DNA from: an uncultured Eubacteriales bacterium
GTDB lineage: Bacteria > Bacillota > Clostridia > Oscillospirales > Oscillospiraceae
Reading direction: 5' to 3'
Assembly: GCA_900317905.1 (NCBI GenBank)
Contig: ONIN01000002.1
Coordinates: forward strand, 124,001-188,000
DNA length: 64,000 nucleotides
Shown: in pieces, positions 28,549-37,767 of the stretch
How the letters are laid out: each line of letters starts with the position of its first letter
Position numbering within the stretch: position 1 is the first letter of the stretch
The notes under the pieces: generated by a model
What the model saw: the letters and a program-made list of their open reading frames with translations, nothing else
Told to the model about the DNA's origin: nothing
Databases searched by the model: none
Translations under genes and position numbers: made by a program

Positions 28549-31098
28549 ATGGCACACAACAGAAGCTACAAACCGGAGGACATCGCCTTCCCCGAGCAGA
28601 AGATCACCGAATCCGAGCTGGTGCGCGAAATGCAGACCAGCTACATCGAATACGCGATGTCGGTCATCGTGGGCCGCGCCCTGCCGGACGTCCGCGACGG
28701 CCTGAAGCCGGTGCACCGCCGCATCCTGTACAGCATGTACGAGGGCGGCCTGACCAGAAATAACCCCTATAAAAAGTGCGCCACCGCCGTCGGTGACGTG
28801 CTGGGTCATTATCACCCCCATGGCGACGCCTCGGTCTACGACGCGCTGGTGCGTCTGGCCCAGGATTTCTCCATGCGCTACCCGCTCATCGACGGTCACG
28901 GCAACTTCGGTTCCGTGGACGGCGATCCCCCGGCAGCCTACCGTTATACTGAGGCCCGCATGAGCCGCATCTCCGACGAGATGCTCCGGGATATCGACAA
29001 AGAGACCGTGGACTGGGATCCCAACTTCGACGAGACCCGCAAGGAGCCTCGCGTGCTGCCCAGCCGCTTCCCGAACCTGCTGGTGAACGGCTCCAGCGGC
29101 ATCGCCGTCGGCATGGCGACCAACATCCCGCCCCACAACCTCACCGAGGTCATCAACGCCTGCATCTGCGTGCTGGAGAACCCCGACGCCGGGCTCTTCG
29201 ACCTGATGGAGCACATCACCGGCCCCGATTTCCCCACCAAGGGCATCATCATGGGCCGCATGGGCATCCGCCAGGCCTACGCCACCGGCCGCGGCAAGAT
29301 CGTGGTCCGTGCCCGCACGGAGTTTGAGGAATACGGCCGCGACCACCGCACCCGCATCATCGTGACCGAGCTGCCCTATCAGGTGAACAAGCGCCAGCTG
29401 CTGAAAAATATCGCGGAGCTGGTGCGCGACAAGCGCCTGGACGGCATCAGCGACCTGCGTGACGAGTCCGACCGCAACGGCATGCGCATGGTCATCGAGC
29501 TCAAGCGCGACGCCAATCCCCAGGTGGTGTTGAACCGCCTGTTCAGCATGACCCAGCTGCAGTCCAGCTTCTCCATCATCATGCTGGCTCTGGTGAACAA
29601 CCAGCGGCAGCCGAAGATCCTCACCCTCCGGGAAATCCTGGACGAGTATCTGGTCTTCCAGGAGGAAGTCATCACCCGCCGCACCCAGCACGATCTGAAG
29701 AAAGCGCTGGAGCGGGAGCATCTGCTCCAGGGTCTGCTGATCGCCCAGGACAACATCGACGAGGTCATCCGCATCATCCGCGAGAGCTACGACGACGCCA
29801 AGGAAAACCTCATGGCGCGGTTCAGCCTCTCCGAGGTGCAGGCCCAGGCCATTCTGGAAATGCAGCTGCGCAGACTCCAGGGTCTGGATCGGGAGAAGCT
29901 CCAGAAGGAATACGAGGAGCTGGAAGCCAAGATCGCCTACTACCGCGAGCTGCTGGCCGACCCCGAGAAGATCAAGGGCGTGCTGAAAGACGAGCTCATC
30001 GCCATCCGCGACAAGTACGGCGAAGACCGCGTCACCGAGATCCAGGATGTGGAGAACGAGATCGACATCGAGGATCTCATCGAGGAGGAGGACTGCGTCT
30101 TCACCCTCACCAGCGGCGGCTACATCAAGCGCGTCCCCGCTGCGGAGTACACCGCCCAGAAGCGCGGCGGCAAGGGCGTCCGCGCCCAGGCACTGAGAGA
30201 GGAAGATTACGTGCAGACGGTGTTCACCGCTTCCACCCACGACTTCATCCTCTTCTTCACCGACTCCGGCAAGGTCTATCGCCGCAAGGGCTACCAGATC
30301 CCGGAGGGCAGCCGCACCGCCAAGGGCACCAACATCGTCAACATCATCCCCGTGGAGCCCGGTGAGCGCGTCAGCGCCATGCTCCACTTCCGTGAGACCG
30401 ACGACGACAGCTTCCTGTTCTTTGCAACCAAGAACGGCACCGTCAAGCGCACGGCAGTCTCAGCATTCAAGAACATCCGGAACATCGGCCTGCGGGCCGT
30501 GAATCTGGAGGAGGGTGACCGGCTCATCAACGTCATGGGCACCACCGGCGAGAACAACATCCTCCTTGCCACCAGAAACGGCATGGCCATCTGCTTTGCA
30601 GAATCCGACGTCCGCGCCATGGGCAGAGCGGCCACCGGCGTCCGCGGCATCAGCCTCCGAGAGGGTGACGAGGTCATCGGCGCCGAAGTCGCTGTGCCGG
30701 GCAAGTTTGTCCTCTCCATCACCGAAAACGGCTACGGCAAGCGCACCCCCATGGAGGAATATCTCCGCGGAGACAGTGTGCAGCACCGCGGCGGCAAGGG
30801 TCTGAAAAACCACAACATCACCGAGAAGACCGGTGCCGTGGCAGCCGTGAAGCTGGTCTCCGACGAGGACGACATCCTGACCGTCTCCAACGACGGCACC
30901 ATGATCCGCAGCCACACGGCGGGCATCTCCATCACCGGCCGCGCCACCCAGGGTGTGCGCGTCATGCGTCTGGGCGAAGGCTCCAAGGTCATCTCCGTGG
31001 CCCTCACCGAGCACGTGGAGGACACCGAGGAGGAAGCAGCCGAGGCGCCGGCAGAGACCGAGGCACCGGCGGAAACCGCGCAGGAGCCTGAGGCATGA
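28549..31098 (+). CDS. gyrA: DNA gyrase subunit A
   Basis: An 849-residue GyrA. The winged-helix region reads [21 protein letters not shown] and the catalytic Tyr lies in [10 protein letters not shown]. The C-terminal half is a six-blade beta-pinwheel with [10 protein letters not shown] as GyrA box. The residue aligned with E. coli Ser83 is Ala94 (codon 28828-28830), followed by Ser95; Asp98 is kept. Ala at this position may reduce quinolone sensitivity (inference). The tail is an acidic Glu/Ala/Pro repeat. The stop overlaps rnhA. Confidence 0.98.
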   Translation: MAHNRSYKPEDIAFPEQKITESELVREMQTSYIEYAMSVIVGRALPDVRDGLKPVHRRILYSMYEGGLTRNNPYKKCATAVGDVLGHYHPHGDASVYDALVRLAQDFSMRYPLIDGHGNFGSVDGDPPAAYRYTEARMSRISDEMLRDIDKETVDWDPNFDETRKEPRVLPSRFPNLLVNGSSGIAVGMATNIPPHNLTEVINACICVLENPDAGLFDLMEHITGPDFPTKGIIMGRMGIRQAYATGRGKIVVRARTEFEEYGRDHRTRIIVTELPYQVNKRQLLKNIAELVRDKRLDGISDLRDESDRNGMRMVIELKRDANPQVVLNRLFSMTQLQSSFSIIMLALVNNQRQPKILTLREILDEYLVFQEEVITRRTQHDLKKALEREHLLQGLLIAQDNIDEVIRIIRESYDDAKENLMARFSLSEVQAQAILEMQLRRLQGLDREKLQKEYEELEAKIAYYRELLADPEKIKGVLKDELIAIRDKYGEDRVTEIQDVENEIDIEDLIEEEDCVFTLTSGGYIKRVPAAEYTAQKRGGKGVRAQALREEDYVQTVFTASTHDFILFFTDSGKVYRRKGYQIPEGSRTAKGTNIVNIIPVEPGERVSAMLHFRETDDDSFLFFATKNGTVKRTAVSAFKNIRNIGLRAVNLEEGDRLINVMGTTGENNILLATRNGMAICFAESDVRAMGRAATGVRGISLREGDEVIGAEVAVPGKFVLSITENGYGKRTPMEEYLRGDSVQHRGGKGLKNHNITEKTGAVAAVKLVSDEDDILTVSNDGTMIRSHTAGISITGRATQGVRVMRLGEGSKVISVALTEHVEDTEEEAAEAPAETEAPAETAQEPEA

Positions 31099-31529
31099 AA
31101 TCCGTCACCATCTACACCGACGGCGCCTGCTCCGGCAATCCCGGCCCCGGCGGCTGGGCGGCGATCCTGAAATACGGCAGCCACGAGCTGGAGCTCTCCG
31201 GCGGCGAAGCGGACACCACCAACAACCGTATGGAGCTCTCCGGCGTCATTGCGGGGCTGAAAAAGCTCAAGGAGCCCTGCAAGGTGGATCTCTACACCGA
31301 CAGCCAGTACATCTCCAATGCCATCAACCAGGGCTGGTTGCAAAGCTGGAAGCTGAAGGGCTGGCGGCGGAAGGAAGGCCCGCTGAAAAATCCCGACCTC
31401 TGGCAGGAGCTGGACAGCCTGCTCCAGACTCACGACGTCACTGTCCATTGGGTCAAGGGTCACGCGGAGAACGAATACAACAACCGCTGCGACGCCCTGG
31501 CCGTTCAGGAACGGGAAAAATACGCATAA
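31095..31529 (+). CDS. rnhA: Ribonuclease HI
   Basis: A 144-residue RNase H1. The acidic catalytic set is visible: Asp in [16 protein letters not shown], Glu in [10 protein letters not shown], Asp in LYTDSQYI and Asp in NRCDALA. It cuts RNA in RNA-DNA hybrids such as R-loops and Okazaki primers. Coupling to gyrA through ATGA is notable because both activities relieve R-loop and supercoil stress. Confidence 0.95.
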   Translation: MKSVTIYTDGACSGNPGPGGWAAILKYGSHELELSGGEADTTNNRMELSGVIAGLKKLKEPCKVDLYTDSQYISNAINQGWLQSWKLKGWRRKEGPLKNPDLWQELDSLLQTHDVTVHWVKGHAENEYNNRCDALAVQEREKYA

Positions 31530-31531
31530 TG

Positions 31532-31566
31532 AACTCCCCCGATGCAGAAGTGTCGGGGGAGTTTTT
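31532..31566 (+). terminator. Terminator of the origin operon
   Basis: CTCCCCCGA/TCGGGGGAG with a ten-base loop and a T5 tail, directly after rnhA. Confidence 0.92.
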
Positions 31567-31643
31567 GTGCATCTGCAACCTGCGGTTGACAAATTGAATA
31601 GGTCGATGTATGGACATTTTCTGTTCAACATCATACTCTGTGT

Positions 31644-31682
31644 GCAGAGAGTCTTGACGTTCTCTCTGCCATGAAATATAGT
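31644..31682 (+). promoter_or_regulatory. Promoter with inverted repeat around -35
   Basis: TTGACG (31654-31659), 17 bases, TATAGT (31677-31682). GCAGAGAG (31644-31651) and CTCTCTGC (31662-31669) form a perfect 8-bp inverted repeat whose ten-base spacer holds the -35 box. Confidence 0.7.
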
Positions 31683-31724
31683 AAGGGCAGAATCTGCTTT
31701 CTATGGAGAAAGGAGCGAACACCC

Positions 31725-32540
31725 ATGAATCGCATCTGGAGAGACATCGGGATCGTGCTTTTGATCCTTTTGATATTGGCCGCGGCTTACATCGGCATCG
31801 GCTACGTGCGGGGAACCGTGCATTTCGGAAATGGCGGAACAGCGTCAAAAAAGCTGGTGGAGGGCAGCTTCATCCCGGAAAACCCGACATCCCTGGTCAT
31901 CGACGCAGACGTGGCAAACGTCAACGTGACCGCAGGTGACACATGGTCGGTGGAGTACGCACTCTATTTCGAACCGGAGATCACGGAGGCAAACGGCGTG
32001 CTCACCATTCAGGACGCGCCGAAGAAAGAGAAATCGCGCTGGTTCAGCTTCGGCAAAAGCATCAGCGCCAGCCCGTACATCAATGTCACGGTGCCGGCGG
32101 AGATCGCTTTGGATCTGGATACGGATGTGGGCGATGTGCGCATCGAGGGGCTCACCCTTGGGGGCGCAAAACTTTCAGCGGATGTGGGAAATCTGACGCT
32201 TAAGGATGTGCAGGCGGCGAATCTCAAAGCAGAGGTGGACACCGGCGACGTGTTCTTGAACCAGGTGACCGTCTCCGACAGCCTGGATGCGGAGTGCGAT
32301 GTGGGCAACGTGACGATGTCAGCGGTGAATGCCCGCTCCGTCACCGCAACCAGCGATGTGGGCGACCTGAATGTGAATCTCACCGGCCCGCTGACAGACT
32401 ACGCCCTCATGGTAGACACCGACGTGGGCGACATTCTGGTGGATGGATTGAAGCAAGGGAAATTCTACAACACCGAAGGCGGCATCCCGGTGTTTATCAA
32501 AACCGACACCGGCGACATCAATGTGACCTTCGGAGAATAA
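31725..32540 (+). CDS. Membrane-anchored DUF4097-like repeat protein
   Basis: A 271-residue protein with one N-terminal membrane segment (about residues 8-28). The extracytoplasmic part repeats a short strand motif: DTDVGDVRIEG, SADVGNLTLKD, EVDTGDVFLNQ, ECDVGNVTMSA, TSDVGDLNVNL, DTDVGDILVDG and KTDTGDINVTF, spaced about 18-20 residues. This fits a right-handed beta-solenoid as in DUF4097/DUF2807 families, often part of envelope-stress or PspC-type systems. ATG 31725 follows AAGGAG. No partner gene lies beside it. Function unknown. Confidence 0.7.
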   Translation: MNRIWRDIGIVLLILLILAAAYIGIGYVRGTVHFGNGGTASKKLVEGSFIPENPTSLVIDADVANVNVTAGDTWSVEYALYFEPEITEANGVLTIQDAPKKEKSRWFSFGKSISASPYINVTVPAEIALDLDTDVGDVRIEGLTLGGAKLSADVGNLTLKDVQAANLKAEVDTGDVFLNQVTVSDSLDAECDVGNVTMSAVNARSVTATSDVGDLNVNLTGPLTDYALMVDTDVGDILVDGLKQGKFYNTEGGIPVFIKTDTGDINVTFGE

Positions 32541-32548
32541 AAAAACAG

Positions 32549-32579
32549 AAAGCGCGCTGCAGACGCAGCGCGCTTTTTT
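32549..32579. terminator. Convergent terminator
   Basis: AAGCGCGCTGC/GCAGCGCGCTT with AGAC loop and T6; shared between the DUF4097-like gene and cls, which converge here. Confidence 0.9.
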
Positions 32580-32589
32580 CATTTTATTT

Positions 32590-34191
32590 TCACATCAGAG
32601 GCGCGAACATTTTCAGAAGAATCCCGCTCAGGCGCATGAAGAAGCTGACGCCCCAGTTTTCGGATTTGATCTCCATGCTCTCGTCTCTGGTGTTAATAAA
32701 GTCCTTTTCGATGTCCGCGACGGCGGGGCAGCCGCTCAGGTAGGCGGCGCACTCAAAGTGGAGGTACAGGCTTCGGTAGTCCAGATTGATGGTACCCACC
32801 ACGGCCTTTTTGTTGTCGCTGACAAAGACCTTGGCGTGGAGGAAGCCGGGGGTGTACTCGAAAATCTTCACCCCAGCGTCCAGCAGCGTCCGGTAGTGGC
32901 CCTTTGCCAGTGCAAAGGCGTATTTTTTGTCGGGAATGTGGGGGAGGATCAGCTCCACATCCACGCCCCGCTTGGCCGCCGTGGTCAGGGCCGTAATCAT
33001 CTCGTGGTCCAGGATCAGATAGGGTGTCATGATGTGCACATACCGATCTGCCCGGTTCAGGATGTCCAGATACACGGTCTCGCCCACCAGCTCGTTGTCC
33101 AGGGGACTGTCGAAATAGGGCAGTACGTAGCCGGGGGCGGTGAGGCTGTGCTCGTAGGCCAGAAATTTCGCGTAGTCGTCCTTCTCCGTCTCGTCCAGAT
33201 TCCACATCTGCAGGAACATCAATGTGAAGCTCCGCACCGCGGGCCCCTCGAAGCTGATGGAGGCGTCCTTCCAGTGGCCGAAGCGCGGCTTGAGGTTGAT
33301 ATATTCGTCCGCCAGATTCACGCCGCCGGTGAAGGCGATGCGCCCGTCAATGACGGCGATTTTCCGGTGGTCGCGGTTGTTGTAGAAGGTGGAGACGAAG
33401 GGCCGCAGGGGAGAGAACACCTTGCAGCGGATGCCAAGGGCTTCCATCTGCTTCGGATAGCGGTAGGGCACGCGGGAAAAGGCGCACATGCCGTCGTACA
33501 TTACGCGTACTTCCACGCCCGCGCGCACCTTCTGCTCCAGCACCTTCAGGATCCGACCCCACATCTGACCGTCGTCGATGATGAAGTACTCGAGGAAAAT
33601 GAAATGCTTCGCGCTGAGGATGGCCTTCAGCAGCGCGGCGAATTTCTCCTCGCCGCCGGGGTAATACTCGGCGGCGGTGTTGTCATAGACCGGGCAGCTG
33701 ACGGCGCGCTGGGTGTAGGCGGCGAGACCCCGGAGGGCGGGATCCTCGTACTTCAGCCGTTCCATGACCGCGCTCTGGTCAGGAAAGAGGGGCGCAGTCT
33801 CCCGGATCGTCTCGGTCAAGCGGCGGTTCACCACCCGGTGGCCCACGTCCATGCGCACGATCAAGTAAAGGGAGATCCCCAGCGCCGGCACCACCAGAAT
33901 CAGGATAATCCAGGTGATCTTCTGGTCGGGGTTGCCGGCCTCGTTCATCAGATAGAGGATGATGACCACCGCCAGAATTCGGCTGAAAATGAGAAATGTA
34001 TAGGAGTATTCCCCCAGATAGTGGGCCGCCAGGAACACCAGAACGAATTCCACCAGCAAAAAGAGCGCGATGAAGAACGCACGGCTGAAAATCACGCGGA
34101 AGATCCCGCGCTTGCCGCGCTGCAGCGGATGAATTTCATTGTCGTCCTCGGCCCAGATCAGGTCGCGGCGATCAAAACGTTTGGGTTCCAT
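32590..34191 (-). CDS. cls: Cardiolipin synthase
   Basis: A 533-residue phospholipase D-type synthase. Membrane segments lie at about 38-57, 66-83 and 92-112. Two HKD sites are present: NNRDHRKIAVIDG and FLHAKVFVSDNKKAVVGTINLD. It joins two phosphatidylglycerol molecules to cardiolipin at the membrane. The two N-terminal hydrophobic hairpins and overall length match Cls of Gram-positives. Single gene on the minus strand. Confidence 0.94.
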   Translation of the reverse strand: MEPKRFDRRDLIWAEDDNEIHPLQRGKRGIFRVIFSRAFFIALFLLVEFVLVFLAAHYLGEYSYTFLIFSRILAVVIILYLMNEAGNPDQKITWIILILVVPALGISLYLIVRMDVGHRVVNRRLTETIRETAPLFPDQSAVMERLKYEDPALRGLAAYTQRAVSCPVYDNTAAEYYPGGEEKFAALLKAILSAKHFIFLEYFIIDDGQMWGRILKVLEQKVRAGVEVRVMYDGMCAFSRVPYRYPKQMEALGIRCKVFSPLRPFVSTFYNNRDHRKIAVIDGRIAFTGGVNLADEYINLKPRFGHWKDASISFEGPAVRSFTLMFLQMWNLDETEKDDYAKFLAYEHSLTAPGYVLPYFDSPLDNELVGETVYLDILNRADRYVHIMTPYLILDHEMITALTTAAKRGVDVELILPHIPDKKYAFALAKGHYRTLLDAGVKIFEYTPGFLHAKVFVSDNKKAVVGTINLDYRSLYLHFECAAYLSGCPAVADIEKDFINTRDESMEIKSENWGVSFFMRLSGILLKMFAPLM

Positions 34192-34231
34192 GAGGGCTCC
34201 TTTGGGGGTGATGCATCATTAAATAATTCTC

Positions 34232-34308
34232 TGTAGGGCGGGGACCTGTGCCCCGCCGCATAGGGAATTGCGTTGAATCAACGGCGGGGCACAGGTCACC
34301 GCCCTACA
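34232..34308. repeat. REP/MITE-like 27-bp inverted repeat
   Basis: Arms 34232-34258 and 34282-34308 are inverted copies over 27 bases with one mismatch (outer ends TGTAGGGCGG / CCGCCCTACA) around a 23-base loop. Each arm is itself a small hairpin (GGCGGGG-N7-CCCCGCC). It sits two bases from the mutL stop. This looks like a non-autonomous intergenic repeat and may also end mutL transcription. Confidence 0.85.
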
Positions 34309-34309
34309 A

Positions 34310-36214
34310 TCATACGATCCTTAAAAACAGCTTATCCAGCTCTTTTCTGGTCATGGTCACTGCCACGGGGCGGCCGTGGGGGCAGTATTTGACCTCCCCG
34401 GAGAGCACTGCGTCCGCCAGCTTCAAAAGCTCCTGAGGCTCCGTCTGCCAGCCGGCCTTGATGGCGGCCTTGCAGGAGACGGTTTTCAGGATCTCGTCTC
34501 GGACGGCTTTGGGATCCAGGGTGCCGCCGTGGCGGAGGTCGGCGCAGATCTCCTCCAGCGCGGCTCTGGCGTCCTGCTCCCGGATCAGCTCCGGCACCGC
34601 CCGGATCAGGAAGCTGTCCCCGCTGAGCTCTGTGAGCTCGAAGCCCATCTCCTCCAGCAGCGGCATTTGCGCTCTGAGCACCTCCGCGTCGGTGTCGTCG
34701 GGGTCGAAGGGGATCGGGGCGAGCAGGCTCTGGCTCATCAGCGGCTCGTTCTGGGCGCTGAGCCGGTCGAAGTTGATCCGCTCATGGGCGGCGTGCTTGT
34801 CGATGAGGATCAGCGTCTCGCCCTTTTCCACCAGGATGTAGGTGTGCATGGCCTCGCCGATGAATCTGGCAGGGGCCTCCGGCTGCTGATCCACCGGGTG
34901 CTCCGGGAACTGCTCCATGGCGGTCTGCACCGGCTTCAGCTCTGGTCTCGGAGCGGGCCTCAGTTCGGGTTTGACCTTCGGTTTCGGCATGATGGGCCGC
35001 TGGATGGGCGGGGCAGGGGTGTAGCTTGGCCGCGGCTGGGCGGCGGGGGAGCGCAGGGACGCATCTACCTTGGGCGTCCGGGTCTCGTAGGTTCTCGCGG
35101 GAGCGTAACTGCCGCTGCCGCTTTGTTTTGCACGAAATTCCGCGCTGGTCATGGTCTGATAGAAATCCGCCCGCGGCTCTGCCTTCTTCTGGGTAGCGGG
35201 GGATACCTGCACCTCAGCGGTGCGGCTTTCGGAGTCCAGCGCGGCGCGAGCGGCGTAGTAGACCGCGTCGAACACCTCCCGCTCCCGGGTGAATTTCACT
35301 TCCGTCTTGGCCGGGTGCACGTTCACGTCCACGGCGGCGTTGGAAAGGGTGAGGTACAGCACGCAGGCGGGGAACTTCCCCACCAGCAGTGTATGCTTGT
35401 AGGCCTGTTCCAGTGCGGCCTGCAGCGCCTGGGAGCGGATCACGCGGCCGTTGCAGAAGAAAAACTGCTTGGTGCGGTTGCCTTTTCCGGCGGCGGGAGA
35501 GCTGACGAAGCCCTCCACCTTCACGCCCTCGTTCTCGCCGGTGCAGGCCAGCATGGTTTTTGCCTCGTCTCTGCCCAGAAGGCTGTAAACGCAGGACTCC
35601 ATCCGGTTGTCCCCGGGGGAGAAAAACTGCTCCTCGCCGTCCCGGATGCAGCGCACGGACACATCGGGCCTGCCCAATGCGCATCGGAAGGCCGCCATGA
35701 CGCAGGCGCTGCCCTCGGAGCGGTCGGATTTCATGAATTTCAGTCTCGCCGGGGTGTTGTAAAACAGATCCTTCACGATGATGGTAGTGCCCTCGGCGCA
35801 GCCGGTCTCATACATGGTCTCGATCTCCCCGGCGGCCAGGGTCATGCGGGTGCCGCTGGTGGATTCCCGGCGTCTGGTGGTGAGCTCGATGTGGCTCACG
35901 GCGCTGATGGCGGCCAGCGCCTCACCCCGGAAGCCCAGGGTGCCGATGGCCTCCAGATCTCTGGCGGTGCGCAGTTTGCTGGTGGCGTGGCGCAGAAAGG
36001 CGATGCCCGCGTCCTCCGGGCTCATGCCGCAGCCGTCATCCGTCACCCGAAGATAGGTCATACCACCGCCGCGCAGCTCCACCGTGACGCTTTTGGCCCC
36101 GGCGTCGAAGGCGTTTTCCACCAGTTCCTTCACCACGCTGGCGGGCCGCTCCACCACCTCGCCCGCGGCGATCAGATCCGCCACGTGGGGGGAGAGAATT
36201 TGAATTTCAGGCAT
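34310..36214 (-). CDS. mutL: DNA mismatch repair protein MutL
   Basis: A 634-residue MutL. The N-terminal GHKL ATPase has AAGEVVERPASVVKELVENAFDAG, then DDGCGM and TLGFRGEALAAIS. A Pro-rich linker (about 360-440) leads to the endonuclease domain with DKHAAHERINFDRL, SCKAAIKAG and the final CPHGRP, so nicking activity should be present. Start ATG 36214 follows GGAGG. It is divergent from miaB-mutS, so both mismatch-repair genes lie within 4 kb. Confidence 0.96.
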   Translation of the reverse strand: MPEIQILSPHVADLIAAGEVVERPASVVKELVENAFDAGAKSVTVELRGGGMTYLRVTDDGCGMSPEDAGIAFLRHATSKLRTARDLEAIGTLGFRGEALAAISAVSHIELTTRRRESTSGTRMTLAAGEIETMYETGCAEGTTIIVKDLFYNTPARLKFMKSDRSEGSACVMAAFRCALGRPDVSVRCIRDGEEQFFSPGDNRMESCVYSLLGRDEAKTMLACTGENEGVKVEGFVSSPAAGKGNRTKQFFFCNGRVIRSQALQAALEQAYKHTLLVGKFPACVLYLTLSNAAVDVNVHPAKTEVKFTREREVFDAVYYAARAALDSESRTAEVQVSPATQKKAEPRADFYQTMTSAEFRAKQSGSGSYAPARTYETRTPKVDASLRSPAAQPRPSYTPAPPIQRPIMPKPKVKPELRPAPRPELKPVQTAMEQFPEHPVDQQPEAPARFIGEAMHTYILVEKGETLILIDKHAAHERINFDRLSAQNEPLMSQSLLAPIPFDPDDTDAEVLRAQMPLLEEMGFELTELSGDSFLIRAVPELIREQDARAALEEICADLRHGGTLDPKAVRDEILKTVSCKAAIKAGWQTEPQELLKLADAVLSGEVKYCPHGRPVAVTMTRKELDKLFLRIV

Positions 36215-36264
36215 AACGGAATCCTCCGGTTCATTCTTGTTTTTCCCATTATAATAGATTTTCA

Positions 36265-36293
36265 TTGAAAATTCTACTGCAAAATGTTAAACT
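36265..36293 (+). promoter_or_regulatory. Probable miaB-mutS promoter
   Basis: TTGAAA (36265-36270), 17 bases, TAAACT (36288-36293). On the opposite strand TATAAT at 36253-36248 is a likely mutL -10 box. Confidence 0.5.
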
Positions 36294-36330
36294 GATATGT
36301 AATACTTTTTTCATTGAGGTCATTTGGATT

Positions 36331-37743
36331 ATGAGCTACAAACGAACGGAAATCACGGCGGATCAGGTCGCGGAGCAGCTGAACATCTGCGACCGGATGC
36401 GCGCGTTTTACGCCTCCAGAAACCGGCAGCCCCTGGCCATGGTGGACACCTTCGGCTGCCAGCAGAACGAGGCCGACAGCGAGAAACTCAGAGGCTATTT
36501 AAATGCCATGGGCTTCGGCTTCACCATGGACCCCGAGGAGGCGGACGTGGTGATCTTCAACACCTGCGCCGTCAGAGAGCACGCGGAGCAGCGGGTGCTG
36601 GGGAACGTGGGCGCATTGAACCACACCAAGGAGCACAACCCCGATCAGATCATCGCGGTCTGCGGCTGCATGGTGCAGCAGCCCCACATGGCGGAGAAGC
36701 TGAAAAAATCCTACCGGATCGTGGATCTGGTATTCGGACCCCACGAGCTCTGGCGCTTCCCGGAGCTGTTCGAGACCGTGGCAAAGGATCGCCACCGGGT
36801 CTTTGAGATCACACCGAAGGACGGCAGCGTGGCCGAGGGCATTCCCCTCCGGCGCGACGGCAGCGTGAAGGCCTGGCTCAGCATCATGTACGGCTGCAAC
36901 AACTTCTGCACCTACTGCATCGTCCCCTACGTCCGCGGCAGAGAGCGCAGCCGCAAGCCCGCCGATATTCTCAAGGAAGCGCGGCAGCTGGTGGAAGCAG
37001 GCTACAAGGACATCACCGTTCTGGGCCAGAACGTGAACAGCTACGGCAAGGATCTGGAAGAGGATGTGGACTTCGCGGATCTGCTGAAAATGATCAACGA
37101 CATTCCCGGGGATTTCGTGCTCCGCTTCATGACCAGCCACCCCAAGGACGCCACCGAAAAGCTCTTCCAAACCATGGCGGAGTGCGAAAAATGCGCCCAC
37201 CATCTGCATCTGCCGGTGCAGGCGGGCTCGAACCGGGTTTTAAAGGCCATGAACCGCAGCTATACCCGGGAGAAATATCTCGACGAGGTGCGTCTCGCGA
37301 GACAGTACATGCCCGATCTGGTGCTCACCACGGACATCATTGTGGGCTTCCCCGGCGAGACCGAGGAGGAATTTCAGGAGACCCTGAGTCTGGTGAACGA
37401 GGTGCAATACGACGCCATGTTCACCTTCATCTACTCCAAGCGTGTGGGCACCCCGGCGGCGAAGATGGAAGACCCTTTCACCCGAGAGGAAAAGCAGGTG
37501 CACTTCGACGCCCTGCTGGACGCAGCCAACACCATCTCCGCTGAGAAGCACAAGGCCTATGAGGGTACGGTGCAGCGGGTGCTGATCGACGGCGCCGACG
37601 GCAGAGGGGAATGGAATCTCACCGCCCGCACCACCGGCGGCCGCCTGGTGCACATGAAGGGCGATGAAAGCCTCGTCGGCACCTTCGCGGAGGTCAAAAT
37701 CACCGACAGCAACACCTGGGCCCTGTACGGGGAACTGGTATAA
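36331..37743 (+). CDS. miaB: tRNA-2-methylthio-N6-dimethylallyladenosine synthase
   Basis: A 470-residue radical-SAM methylthiotransferase. The N-terminal cluster cysteines are in VDTFGCQQNEAD, FNTCAVRE and VCGCM; the radical-SAM motif is CNNFCTYC; a TRAM domain ends the protein. It adds the methylthio group to A37 of tRNAs reading UNN codons. Start ATG 36331 follows GAGGTC. It lies 24 bases ahead of mutS, a common clostridial pairing. Confidence 0.95.
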   Translation: MSYKRTEITADQVAEQLNICDRMRAFYASRNRQPLAMVDTFGCQQNEADSEKLRGYLNAMGFGFTMDPEEADVVIFNTCAVREHAEQRVLGNVGALNHTKEHNPDQIIAVCGCMVQQPHMAEKLKKSYRIVDLVFGPHELWRFPELFETVAKDRHRVFEITPKDGSVAEGIPLRRDGSVKAWLSIMYGCNNFCTYCIVPYVRGRERSRKPADILKEARQLVEAGYKDITVLGQNVNSYGKDLEEDVDFADLLKMINDIPGDFVLRFMTSHPKDATEKLFQTMAECEKCAHHLHLPVQAGSNRVLKAMNRSYTREKYLDEVRLARQYMPDLVLTTDIIVGFPGETEEEFQETLSLVNEVQYDAMFTFIYSKRVGTPAAKMEDPFTREEKQVHFDALLDAANTISAEKHKAYEGTVQRVLIDGADGRGEWNLTARTTGGRLVHMKGDESLVGTFAEVKITDSNTWALYGELV

Positions 37744-37767
37744 CTATTCTGAGAAAGAGGAATCAAC

